Part shown: in pieces, positions 16,525 through 25,967 of the stretch
Layout: each line of letters opens with the position of its first letter
Numbering within the stretch: the stretch's first letter is position 1
Assembly (NCBI GenBank): GCA_023398105.1
Contig: JAEWST010000049.1
Location: 1-53,884, forward strand
Direction of reading: 5' to 3'
DNA length: 53,884 nucleotides
DNA from: Bacillota bacterium
Lineage (GTDB): Bacteria > Bacillota > Clostridia > Acetivibrionales > DSM-1351
Made by a program: the position numbers and the translations under genes
Notes under the pieces: generated by a model
The model's input: only the letters and a program-made list of their open reading frames with translations
Databases searched by the model: none
Told to the model about the DNA's origin: nothing

Positions 16525-17140
16525 TTTATCAATTCCTTTCGTTTTAAAGGTTTCATCTTAATATAATTGCCTAATATAGCCTTTATTCTTTCCACTGTAC
16601 ATAAAGAAATATTCATCATATATTTATTTTCTACATTATGTAAAACTTTAGAAAACTACTAATATAGATTAAGATATGTATTTATTTTGTTTGATCATTA
16701 AAATTTTTGGAATTTATATTCTTAGAAATATAGTTTTGCTTACTTTTATTCTAAATATGTGATAGAATAATAATATAAACAACGTGTGGTTTTGATAAAC
16801 GTAATTCCTGTTGTCAAAACTACACGTTATTTTTGTAACAGCTCAAAAAGTTTACATTATTTAAAGAACTAGAGTCGATGTGATGGTTACCATAAAACCA
16901 AACTAATGAAGAAAGAACATTTTGTCTTTTCACCCCATAGTTATGACTTAAATCTAGAACTTAGTAATTTTTATCTAGGGTGGTATGCATCGTTACTTGT
17001 CCAATAAATATAAAATTAAGATATTATATACATTAGATATCGGATAAATTTATTGACTTACAAAATTTAGTATGAAACTTGAGTTAAAGAACAAATACAA
17101 GTCGACACAAGAATAATAAAGATAGGAGATTAAAAAAACT
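16525..17140. other. 616-base spacer between the divergent reductase and CarD-like genes
   Basis: AT-rich. Besides the hairpin at 16781-16835 it holds a 33-codon frame (16906-17007) without a ribosome site, probably chance. The CarD-like gene should have its promoter in the last 100 bases. Confidence 0.4.
16781..16835 (+). ncRNA. Candidate short RNA or orphan terminator
   Basis: AACGTGTGGTTTTGA (16781-16795) pairs with TCAAAACTACACGTT (16814-16828), 15 pairs with one wobble, followed by ATTTTTG. This is a textbook intrinsic terminator, but no plus-strand gene precedes it, so it may end a short untranslated RNA. No confident promoter was found. Confidence 0.35.
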
Positions 17141-17668
17141 ATGTATCAGATTGGCGATTTGATTATTTATGGAAGCTATGGAGTATGTAGAGTAGAAGCA
17201 ATAGGGACACCTGATATTTCTGGACTTGATGAAACTAGGGTATATTATACACTTTGTCCGTTTTACCAAAATGGAAAGGTATTTACACCAATTGATACCA
17301 GCGTATTTATGAGGTCAATTATTACATATGAAAAGGCAAAACAGCTTATAGACCTTATTCCAAGCATTAGAACATATTCCAATACTATTAATAGTTCAAA
17401 ATTAGTTGAAGTACAATACCAGGAATCTATGCAATCCCATGAATGCTGTGATTTAATTAAAGTTATTAAAACTGTTTATAATAAAAGAGTCATTGCAGTG
17501 GGGCAGGGAAAAAAACTTGGACAAATAGATGAGCGTTATATGAAAAAAGCTGAAGATTTACTTTATGGTGAGCTGTCAGTAGCTTTAGGCATACCAAGGG
17601 ATGACGTAAAAAGCTATATTGAAGAAAGAGTTAATGAGACTGATAGCGGGTTGGCAGTAAATTATTAG
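17141..17668 (+). CDS. CarD/CdnL-family transcription regulator
   Basis: A 175-residue cytosolic protein. Residues 1-65 form the RNA-polymerase-interacting Tudor-like domain of the CarD/CdnL/TRCF family: YQIGDLIIYGSYGVCRVEAIG, then YYTLCPFYQNGKVFTPID. The rest is a helical domain (KKLGQIDERYMKKAEDLLYGELSVALGI) that in this family contacts promoter DNA. Clostridia usually carry several paralogues. GGAG lies upstream at a slightly long distance. The gene stands alone, ending in a strong terminator at 17710, so it is not co-transcribed with the giant gene downstream. Target promoters cannot be told from sequence. Confidence 0.88.
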   Translation: MYQIGDLIIYGSYGVCRVEAIGTPDISGLDETRVYYTLCPFYQNGKVFTPIDTSVFMRSIITYEKAKQLIDLIPSIRTYSNTINSSKLVEVQYQESMQSHECCDLIKVIKTVYNKRVIAVGQGKKLGQIDERYMKKAEDLLYGELSVALGIPRDDVKSYIEERVNETDSGLAVNY

Positions 17669-17709
17669 TGAAAGCAATGCTTTGAACAATAGAATATATA
17701 TAACCGAGT

Positions 17710-17755
17710 ATCCTGTTTATGTAGTACGCATGTACTATAAAAACAGGATTTTTGT
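17710..17755 (+). terminator. Intrinsic terminator of the CarD-like gene
   Basis: ATCCTGTTT (17710-17718) pairs with AAACAGGAT (17741-17749), with inner stem TAGTAC/GTACTA, followed by a T run. It cleanly ends the upstream gene. Confidence 0.8.
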
Positions 17756-18200
17756 ATTTTTCATAAACAATGTTGGCTTGTCAACTAGTATTGTTTGTAC
17801 ATCAGTGGTGATACCCTTATTCACAATGCCAGTGATGGACTATAATATTCGACTGATTTCTTTCATTAGAATAATATATCCGTTAATTAGAAAAGACATT
17901 TAATTGCAATTTACTACATATTTAATATATAATATAAATGTCATATTTTAAAATAAAAGACAAAAAAATACTCATTTGGCGTCGAATAAACAAAAAGAAG
18001 GAGAATGTGTTCCTTAAAATTTCTATAATGCTGGCGGATATTATACGTTTAGGTAATAAAATTTTTAAGGGTAAAATTTTCAGGATCTTACAGATGATGT
18101 TGATTTCAATTTTCTACATATGACATATGAATCAAAGATCTCAAGAAGCAATAAATGGTATTATCAAGATTAAAAATTTCTTCTTAGGAAAGGGACAAGT
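17756..18200. other. Spacer upstream of the giant gene
   Basis: About 445 bases, AT-rich. TATA-rich sequence around 17918-17937 is a plausible promoter region. A 61-codon frame at 17938-18123 has no ribosome site and low complexity and is not called. AGGAAAGGGAC just before 18201 is the ribosome site of the giant gene. Confidence 0.4.
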
Positions 18201-21200
18201 ATGAAAAATATTATAGTACCTAATGTCAACGCCTTTTATTCGGAAGGTAAATTACAAGCTTCATGGTTACCTGTAGAATTTGCAAATCAATATCGGATAA
18301 TAGTTAAAGTCAGCACTGGTGAGATAGTTTTGGATAAACTTATTGATGCCTCAGATTTTATATACCCCGTTAATTTAGAGTCTGATACATTTTCTCCTGT
18401 GGAAGGACAGACATATTCTGTGGAATTGAGTGTTGGATTTTCATTCAGTGAACCTGAAACGATCACGGCAGAAAATGTATATAAAGCAGAATTTTCCCCT
18501 AAGAGTGTGCGGGTGACAGCCAATTCTGCAATAGGGATTCTCAGGCTCATGAAGGATCGATTGATTGCCAATGTCACAGAGACTGGAGATATAGTTTTAG
18601 ATGAACATACGCTACCCAAAGAGGCTCCAGGCAATCCGTGGAATATATTTGATCTTATATGCACTAACATGAAAACATCTTCGTTGGTGATTGCTACAAC
18701 AACGGGACCGATTCTTGATGATGTTAATGAAATACTTACAATAGACGGACAGACTGAAATAAATGGAAAAATAGCTATTGTCAATGTTGTATTTATGGTT
18801 TCAGAAAGCTTTGAACTGACATTTACAATGAAACTTGAAATGCCGCAGGAGTGGGTGTTCTCTGATAGCTTTAAAGAATTAAGAGAGTCAGAATTTGATT
18901 GCCTTAAGCTTAGCAATACTACAGAGTATATTACGTCCTATAAACACAATGAAGACGGTGCACTTTGGGACTTGTGTCTAGGAAGCAATTTAATATCTAC
19001 ATTATCAATTTCCTCCAAGCTGCTTCCTATTTGCAGTGTCCAGGCATTGGATTTACAGACTGTTTTATTTGGTGGTTATATAGATTATTCAGGTAATAGC
19101 CCTGATTTTCAGTTGGAAGGTGCAAATAGCTTGAGCGATATAAGCATTATCCTTTTGGACCTTCCTTCTATGATATTGAAAAACGGTTCACTTGTTTTGA
19201 ACAGTAAGAGAAACATTGATAAACCTAATACAAATACTTGTGCTGTAGCAGGTAAGATACTGCTTGATTCTGTAGAGAGACAGTTTGAAGTGGATATACC
19301 TACACTTTTACCAAGTGCTTTAAACCTTGTGCTTGAAGATGAAAATGTGTTCCTGTCTATTGGTAGGGCAGCAAGTCTTATAGGTGGCAATCTGCTTGAC
19401 AATGTTTTACCAGATGCCTTAAAAAATATTAGCGATATGACTGTGAAAAACCTTTCGTACAAATTCGATCCAAATGGTGTGGAAGCTACAAATGCAGCTG
19501 TAAATTTAGTCTCGGACGAAAACTTCAAATATATCATATGTACTACGCCGGAAATAGCCTTGGACGAAATGACATTTGATTTGGATACCACCTATTTTAT
19601 AGATGACAGCAATTTAGTACAAGAGACTTTCAGGGCCAGCATTACTTCAAAGATTAGTCTTGGAGATGTAAAAATCAACATACCAAGCCAAGGAGACTGG
19701 GAAATCAGCATTTTACCAGGTGAAGTCAGTATCACTCTTGATGCTCTGATGCAGTTTATTGGAGGAGATACCACTGATGTTCTAAACAGCTTGCCTATTA
19801 TTGAAGGTCTCAGTAAAGATGTTAAGCTTACAAACGTAAAAATTTCTGTTGACCCGTTCAACATGACTTTTAAGAGCACTTCATTCAGTATTCCACAGGT
19901 TAATAATTGGAATATCATAAACGGTATTTTAGAATTTTACGACCTCACTCTAGATATGACGGCAACAAAACAAGAATCGAAATGGAGTTATAATGGCAAG
20001 TTTAGTGGAAGATTTATGCTTGGTGGAAGCAAGGGCATGGAGTTGAGTGTCTTCATTACTACACCTATGGGAGATGATGGATGGACAGCATCAATTTCAG
20101 AAGGTTTCAATATACCTTCCTTGGGTAGTATTTATGAGCTTATTCATGCTGAAAGCTTAAGAAATCTTATTCCAGAAGGAATAGAGGAGATAGGAAATTT
20201 CAATATATCAAAGTTTGAAATTGTATTCAAGACCATGAATGTTCAGTCAGTCTCATTCCATATGGATACGCCATTACCATGGAACATAATAGAGAACAAG
20301 GGACTGGTAATGAACTACCTTGAAACTGACTTAAGCCTATTTAATGGAAATACCGACGATGAAAAATATGCGACAGGCTTCATCAGAGGGCAGCTCACAA
20401 TTGCTGGGTTTCAGCTTCAAATGGAAGCCAAGAAAAATGCAAAGGATATGCCGTGGATATTTAAGCTAAATACAGTCAGTGAAATACATATCCCCGGAAT
20501 TAAGGATTTAGCAGCGTGGATGCTTCCTGTACAGTTTATTCAATATATCCCAGAGAGTTTCATGCCGTTTGGTGATGGTTTTGACATAACGGATTTGAGC
20601 CTTGAATTCAACATAAGCGATGAAAAGCTGAAGGAAATTGATTTCTCAATATATAATAGTAGTGAGTGGAAAATACTTCCTAATTATCTCTCTTTGGACA
20701 AAACATATATAACTGCAAAGATTACGAATGACAATGAACTGTTAATCTCCAGTTGTAGTATAGGGACTTCGCTCCTTGTAGGTGATGCAGAGTTGAGTTT
20801 CAATGCTGATAAGTCCAGCCCGGATATAGAGTGGAAATTTACAGGCACTCTTGCTAATAAGATAAGCATTGACTTCAATGAGCTGATAAACACATTGACA
20901 CTTAGTGACAAGCTGGTGATACCATCAGAAAACTGGTTGCCAGTAGTTGATTTAAATGAGGCAAATGCATCAATTATTCCTGATGACGGCAAATTTGATT
21001 TTGATGGTAGCGTAAGTATTGACTGGACTATACCATTTTTCCAAATAAAGTTTCCAATAACAGGCCTTGGTGGAATAATAGATATACAGGACAAGACAGA
21101 TTCAATAGATAATTACTCTAAGGGTATAATATACGGAGATTTGGAGTTCAGTACCCTAAAGGCACGACTCGGTTTACAACTTGGCAGTACAGGGATTGAC

Positions 21201-24200
21201 ACCATATTTACTGCCACACTTTCGAATGAACAGGCTACAGCCATCAGTGTAACACAGCTGTCCGACGGACTTGTGTCAGGTGAGACAGGTGCGACCTGGA
21301 GTGAGCTTACTCCATCAGATACTCAGAGCACTGGTATTGTTTTCAATTCAGCATACTTGTATTTCGATAAGACAAAGGATCAATTTTTCCTGTATGGTGG
21401 GATAGCGAATTTTGGACAGGCAGTACTTTTAAGTCAGAAAGCGGAAATGGCTGACCAGACAACAGGGGAGGCAGACCAGACAGGTTATCTTTTTGCTTTT
21501 GCAACCTCTCCTGATTTCAAATTTAGCAACCTATATTCCAACCTTCAGATAATAGATGACATACTTAAAATTAGGGAAGCTAGCATTGTAGTAAATACAT
21601 ATGACATCGCTTCAGCAACCGAGCTGAAGGAGAATATTGACTCCATTATAAGCGTTTCAGATAAGCCTGGAACAATAATATCTCCAATAACTGTGGGAAA
21701 CCTTCCAGAAGAAAAGGTTGTAAAAGGAATGCATATCTACGCTGCTCTTGACTTCGGTAGTAACCTACTAGCGACTCTTCTTCAATTAAGAAAAATGGGA
21801 GATGTACCTGATGTGACACTATATGCCACATTAGCAAAAGATTCAGTGAACTCTACATTTAAGGCGGTTTTAGCGCCATTCTCCATTCTTGATACTGTCG
21901 AGTTCGGAGGGGATGAGACAAATACTGGGATTGCATTTGAGTATTCTGCTAATGCCGACGAGTGTAACCAGTATAAATTATCAGGTAAAATAACCTTTAA
22001 AATATTTGACCAAGAATATTCGTTTATAGGTATGTTGAAATCTACCGAGAAGGATACCCAATTTACAGTATCTACTCCTGATGGCAAGAACCTACTTCCG
22101 TTTAATTTGCCGGAGGCTATGACATTGAGTAACCTAGATCTGGACGTTATTTATAGCTATCAGACAGAAACCAATCCTACGAAATATATGACCATGGACA
22201 TCAAAGGAAAGGTTTCGCTACTGGAAAATATTTATTTCGATGCAGCTGTATATACAATTGATGGAGTTCCTGTTTTGGCTGAAGCGGTGCTTACAGAAAA
22301 CTTTTCTGTTGGAAGCCTGTTCAATAGCTTAATTCCAGGGAAATTATGGCCAACTGACTTCGTTGACCTCGTATTCCTTCCTGAGGTTATTGCTGATGAT
22401 GGTAGTTTGGACAGGAAGAGCAGGGTTTATTACTATCAAAGTGAAAGTGACCCAAATGAGCATTTCAAAGACTATGAGAGCGGCTTCAATATAGAGTCCA
22501 CTATAACTCTTACCATACTCGCCAGCATTGATATAGTGTTAACAGCGAAGATTGATAAAGGATTTGTGGCGAGTGCTGGGTTGACCCAACCTATTGATGT
22601 TTTTGTACTTCAATTGGCAAGTACGAATAAGGGGACTGACGGCAAATACATAGGAAGCCCAACCTTAAATATTGATACCACCAAATCAAATCCTGAGTTT
22701 GGATTCAGCGCAGGTTTGAACTTCTTCCAGACGCCTTTCGTAGCTGCAACCATTATGGCTAGGAAGCTTGATAAAAGCAATGTTATGGAGATAAAGGGCA
22801 ACTTGAAGTCGGGCTTTGCCATAGATGTATTCGGTGAGCTTAATTTAGACTTTTCATATAGCCAGACTAAAGGTTTTATAGTAGACAATTGGCCTAGTTT
22901 CGAATTAGCAGAAGACATAATAGATTTTATGAAAGAAATTAAGAAAATATATGACAAAGGCGGTTCGGGTTGTGGGGCTCTAGTGGACTTTGCCAGTAAT
23001 GTGACTTTTACACAGGACTATTCAATATCACCTTCATTCAGTACAAGGGAGGATGGACTGTATTTTGTATTGACTGGAAAGTACTTCTTAAAATTATATG
23101 ATACGACATTTGTAACTATCGCATTTCCTACTGTTGACTTTAAGATTCCAAATGATATAGACTTTGATAATCTTTTAGTAAAGGTTATAGAGTGTATAGG
23201 AGATGCTTCTGCTGATTTTGTTATGGAGCTGTTCAATAACCCAAGTCAGATAGCAGCATTTTTGGCAGTAGTATTTGCAGATAAAGCAGTTAATATTGCT
23301 GCAAAATTTTTGTGTCGGGGATTGATAGGCGCAGCCCCTGCTGCTGCAGCAGCGGCGGCAGGTGCTGCAGTAGCAGGGGCGATAGCAGCAGCGGGCGGTG
23401 TTCTAACAGCGGCAGCAGCAGCGACAGCAATTGCGGCAGCACTAGCAATAATAGTAGAGGCAATAGGTGATGATCCTACCCCCCCTGGACCAGAGCCAGT
23501 AGATCCAAAGCCTGAGGCACCAGAGATTTGGAGCTTTAAATATTCCGAAACAGAGGATTCTGCAAAAGTAACAGAAATGTGGGGACCTACAGAGTATGCT
23601 AGTGGATATGAATTCCAAATGCTAAGACCTGATAATACTCTTGTGGGTAAGTTAACACAGCTTGAGGATTATCAAACCAAAATAAGTGTAGATGTTTTAG
23701 ATGAGAGTATGTCTGCAGGAACATATACAGGGCAGGTTAGGTCAATACGCGGTGAATACAAGTCAGCCTATGGCAGTGCGATTATTGAGAAGCTTAAAGC
23801 ACCAAGTAATATAGCTTTAAGCTATTCAAAGGATGAGGATAATTTGGTTATTTCATGGGATTGCGACAATGCCATTAACAATTATAATATCGTGTTGTTT
23901 AGAGATGATCAGAAATTATTCTCAGACATAGGCACAGAAAAAGTCAAAAATTACGATGCAAAAACTTTAGTGGCGGGCAGCTATACTGCAAACGTACGTG
24001 CCAATGGCAATGACGATGCCAATGAAAGCTACATTCCAAGTGATTTTAGTGTATCGCCAGTTCCAATCACAAGATTAGTGGCTCCTGTAGTAAATATAAT
24101 TTGGGATGCTGAAAGCTGGGAATTCAATGTAAGCTGGCAGAATGTCCTAAACAATGCAGGATATTATCTTGAGATTTTCAATGCAGAAAATGATACAGTA

Positions 24201-25718
24201 ATCAGTACTGCAAACATTGATAAAGATTTGCTGATATACACTGTTGATTTAACCAAGCTTGGAAATATTCCATCGGGTACATATAAAGTCAGAGTGAAAG
24301 CAATAGCTGGACAGGAGGATATGTTTGACAGCCAGTATGGAGAATCCCAGTTTATAAGCTATCTTGCAAAACCAGTTAACATAAGGCTCGCTCAAGTAGA
24401 AAGTTGTATCACTGTAGTTTGGGACAACGATTCCAAGGCAAAATCGCATATGGTAAAGGTACTTTACGGAACTGGAGCGGAGTTAGCTATTCAACCTGAC
24501 ATAACAATTGATGGCAATCAAGCAACTATAGTTACCAGAAAATGTATTGATCAGACCAAAGCTTATCAGATCAAGGTGAGTGCGGCTTCTGATAATGTAC
24601 AGAGCGTGTGGAGTGACCCAGTATCTACGTTAACAATACCTCAGAACCTAAATCTTGTAAATGTTGATAACAATATAAAAGCATCGTGGAATACTGTTAC
24701 AGGGGCCACTAAATACATTCTTACTGTCCTTGATGATAAAAATGTGCAGCTTGCACCTCAACCAAAAGTGACATTTAACGGGTCAGAGGCAATAATTGAT
24801 GCTTCGACAATGACAAATGGAAAAACCTATTATGTTTTTGTCAGAGCATCGAATTCATTGGTTGAAGGTCCAGAATCCCGGAGCACATCTATTGTACGAA
24901 TAAATGCAGATGTAGGTGGTAACCTTGCATTAAATAAACCGGCTGCAGCATCATCAATAGAGCAAGAATTAATGGAGAAGGAATGCTGCACAGCAGGGAT
25001 GGCGGTAGATGGCAATAGTTCAACTAGATGGTCGTCTGAATATTCATCCCCACAGTGGATATATGTTGACCTTGGGCAATCATATAATATCAATAGGGTT
25101 AAGCTATCTTGGGAAGTAGCAAATGCAAGAGCCTACAAGATACAGGTATCAAACGATTCTAGCAACTGGACAGACGTGTATTCCACAACTAATGGAAAAG
25201 GTGGTATTGAGGAAATTTCATTTACTCCTACGAATGCTAGATATGTGAGAATGTATGGAATAAGCAGGGGGACTTTTTATGGTTACTCAATATACGAGTT
25301 CGAGGTATATTCAAGCAACCTTGCGTTGAATAAATCGGCTGTAGCATCATCAATAGAGAATGGAGGCCACACAGCAGGGATGGCAGTAGATGGCGATAGT
25401 TCAACCAGATGGACTTCTGAATATTCAGACCCACAGTGGATATATGTTGACCTTGGGCAATCATACAATATCAATAGGGTTAAGCTATCTTGGGAAGCAG
25501 CATATGCAAAGAGCTACGAGATACAGGTATCAAACGATTCTAGCAACTGGACAGACGTGTATTCCACAACTAAAGGAAAAGGTGGTATTGAGGAAATTTC
25601 ATTTACTCCTACGAATGCTAGATATGTGAGAATGTATGGAACGGAGAGGACTCTGGTGCAGGGAGTTGAGCTCAGGTATTGGGGTTACGCCCTATATGAG
25701 TTCGAGGTATATTCCTAA
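18201..25718 (+). CDS. Giant 2505-residue protein: beta-rich repeats, FN3-like repeats, two discoidin domains
   Basis: Not assigned to a characterised family. Residues 1-95 are FN3-like. About 95-1700 are beta-rich modules of roughly 140-150 residues with a recurring pattern: a GxLxIGG-like strand, a GW stretch, an IPxLxxL segment, a LIPEGI-type turn, then FNISKFEIVF and a W-containing strand (for example 640-850). They recall the DUF6603-type giant proteins of actinobacteria and cyanobacteria, from memory only. About 1708-1756 is an Ala-rich hydrophobic segment, then a Pro-rich hinge. About 1775-2237 are FN3-like repeats. 2240-2372 and 2373-2505 are F5/8C (discoidin, CBM32-like) domains starting NLALNK. 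There is no signal peptide, lipobox or sorting signal, so the export route and role are unknown. Monocistronic. Confidence 0.72.
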   Translation: MKNIIVPNVNAFYSEGKLQASWLPVEFANQYRIIVKVSTGEIVLDKLIDASDFIYPVNLESDTFSPVEGQTYSVELSVGFSFSEPETITAENVYKAEFSPKSVRVTANSAIGILRLMKDRLIANVTETGDIVLDEHTLPKEAPGNPWNIFDLICTNMKTSSLVIATTTGPILDDVNEILTIDGQTEINGKIAIVNVVFMVSESFELTFTMKLEMPQEWVFSDSFKELRESEFDCLKLSNTTEYITSYKHNEDGALWDLCLGSNLISTLSISSKLLPICSVQALDLQTVLFGGYIDYSGNSPDFQLEGANSLSDISIILLDLPSMILKNGSLVLNSKRNIDKPNTNTCAVAGKILLDSVERQFEVDIPTLLPSALNLVLEDENVFLSIGRAASLIGGNLLDNVLPDALKNISDMTVKNLSYKFDPNGVEATNAAVNLVSDENFKYIICTTPEIALDEMTFDLDTTYFIDDSNLVQETFRASITSKISLGDVKINIPSQGDWEISILPGEVSITLDALMQFIGGDTTDVLNSLPIIEGLSKDVKLTNVKISVDPFNMTFKSTSFSIPQVNNWNIINGILEFYDLTLDMTATKQESKWSYNGKFSGRFMLGGSKGMELSVFITTPMGDDGWTASISEGFNIPSLGSIYELIHAESLRNLIPEGIEEIGNFNISKFEIVFKTMNVQSVSFHMDTPLPWNIIENKGLVMNYLETDLSLFNGNTDDEKYATGFIRGQLTIAGFQLQMEAKKNAKDMPWIFKLNTVSEIHIPGIKDLAAWMLPVQFIQYIPESFMPFGDGFDITDLSLEFNISDEKLKEIDFSIYNSSEWKILPNYLSLDKTYITAKITNDNELLISSCSIGTSLLVGDAELSFNADKSSPDIEWKFTGTLANKISIDFNELINTLTLSDKLVIPSENWLPVVDLNEANASIIPDDGKFDFDGSVSIDWTIPFFQIKFPITGLGGIIDIQDKTDSIDNYSKGIIYGDLEFSTLKARLGLQLGSTGIDTIFTATLSNEQATAISVTQLSDGLVSGETGATWSELTPSDTQSTGIVFNSAYLYFDKTKDQFFLYGGIANFGQAVLLSQKAEMADQTTGEADQTGYLFAFATSPDFKFSNLYSNLQIIDDILKIREASIVVNTYDIASATELKENIDSIISVSDKPGTIISPITVGNLPEEKVVKGMHIYAALDFGSNLLATLLQLRKMGDVPDVTLYATLAKDSVNSTFKAVLAPFSILDTVEFGGDETNTGIAFEYSANADECNQYKLSGKITFKIFDQEYSFIGMLKSTEKDTQFTVSTPDGKNLLPFNLPEAMTLSNLDLDVIYSYQTETNPTKYMTMDIKGKVSLLENIYFDAAVYTIDGVPVLAEAVLTENFSVGSLFNSLIPGKLWPTDFVDLVFLPEVIADDGSLDRKSRVYYYQSESDPNEHFKDYESGFNIESTITLTILASIDIVLTAKIDKGFVASAGLTQPIDVFVLQLASTNKGTDGKYIGSPTLNIDTTKSNPEFGFSAGLNFFQTPFVAATIMARKLDKSNVMEIKGNLKSGFAIDVFGELNLDFSYSQTKGFIVDNWPSFELAEDIIDFMKEIKKIYDKGGSGCGALVDFASNVTFTQDYSISPSFSTREDGLYFVLTGKYFLKLYDTTFVTIAFPTVDFKIPNDIDFDNLLVKVIECIGDASADFVMELFNNPSQIAAFLAVVFADKAVNIAAKFLCRGLIGAAPAAAAAAAGAAVAGAIAAAGGVLTAAAAATAIAAALAIIVEAIGDDPTPPGPEPVDPKPEAPEIWSFKYSETEDSAKVTEMWGPTEYASGYEFQMLRPDNTLVGKLTQLEDYQTKISVDVLDESMSAGTYTGQVRSIRGEYKSAYGSAIIEKLKAPSNIALSYSKDEDNLVISWDCDNAINNYNIVLFRDDQKLFSDIGTEKVKNYDAKTLVAGSYTANVRANGNDDANESYIPSDFSVSPVPITRLVAPVVNIIWDAESWEFNVSWQNVLNNAGYYLEIFNAENDTVISTANIDKDLLIYTVDLTKLGNIPSGTYKVRVKAIAGQEDMFDSQYGESQFISYLAKPVNIRLAQVESCITVVWDNDSKAKSHMVKVLYGTGAELAIQPDITIDGNQATIVTRKCIDQTKAYQIKVSAASDNVQSVWSDPVSTLTIPQNLNLVNVDNNIKASWNTVTGATKYILTVLDDKNVQLAPQPKVTFNGSEAIIDASTMTNGKTYYVFVRASNSLVEGPESRSTSIVRINADVGGNLALNKPAAASSIEQELMEKECCTAGMAVDGNSSTRWSSEYSSPQWIYVDLGQSYNINRVKLSWEVANARAYKIQVSNDSSNWTDVYSTTNGKGGIEEISFTPTNARYVRMYGISRGTFYGYSIYEFEVYSSNLALNKSAVASSIENGGHTAGMAVDGDSSTRWTSEYSDPQWIYVDLGQSYNINRVKLSWEAAYAKSYEIQVSNDSSNWTDVYSTTKGKGGIEEISFTPTNARYVRMYGTERTLVQGVELRYWGYALYEFEVYS
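24921..25716 (+). repeat. Tandem duplication encoding the two discoidin domains
   Basis: 24921-25316 and 25317-25716 are near-identical at DNA level over long blocks, for example the stretch from CAGGTATCAAACGATTCTAG through the ATGTATGGA codons. They differ in a short insertion early in copy 1 and a longer loop late in copy 2. This implies recent duplication or gene conversion. Confidence 0.85.
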
Positions 25719-25789
25719 AAAGCAAAGTTGAAAGATTAAGTGTTTTCTAGTAAAAAAGATAAGAATAGAAGAATTAGTTGGGTGAAAAA

Positions 25790-25868
25790 AGCTTGCTGAA
25801 TGAATACATGGATTTTAGTGAAATCACAAAATTAGTATTCATGTATGTTTAAAATTGTTCAGCAAGCT
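25790..25868 (+). terminator. Long hairpin after the giant gene
   Basis: AGCTTGCTGAA (25790-25800) pairs with TTCAGCAAGCT (25858-25868), with inner GAATAC/GTATTC pairing. It lies 72 bases after the stop codon and is the likely transcription end. Confidence 0.5.
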
Positions 25869-25883
25869 CCAAGTTCTTTTACC

Positions 25884-25910
25884 GAAAAAAAACGACACGA
25901 TGTCGGTTTT
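25884..25910 (-). terminator. Intrinsic terminator of the AraC-family gene
   Basis: Read on the minus strand: CCGACATCGTGTCG hairpin followed by eight T (complement of 25884-25891). It lies 58 bases after the AraC stop codon. Confidence 0.8.
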
Positions 25911-25967
25911 AGAACACTAGGAATCATGGATGGTAAATGAGAAAGTCTATTAATTATCTTTATATGC

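Noticed and set aside
16906..17007. 33-codon frame in the reductase-CarD spacer
   Set aside because: Looks superficially protein-like but has no ribosome site and no recognisable family; left as spacer.
17938..18123. 61-codon Lys/Ile-rich frame before the giant gene
   Set aside because: No ribosome site, composition of AT-rich non-coding DNA, no recognisable motif.
18287..18916. 209-codon minus-strand frame inside the giant gene
   Set aside because: Low-complexity Ser/Thr/Leu shadow of the coding strand, with no ribosome site; the plus-strand protein has clear domain structure.
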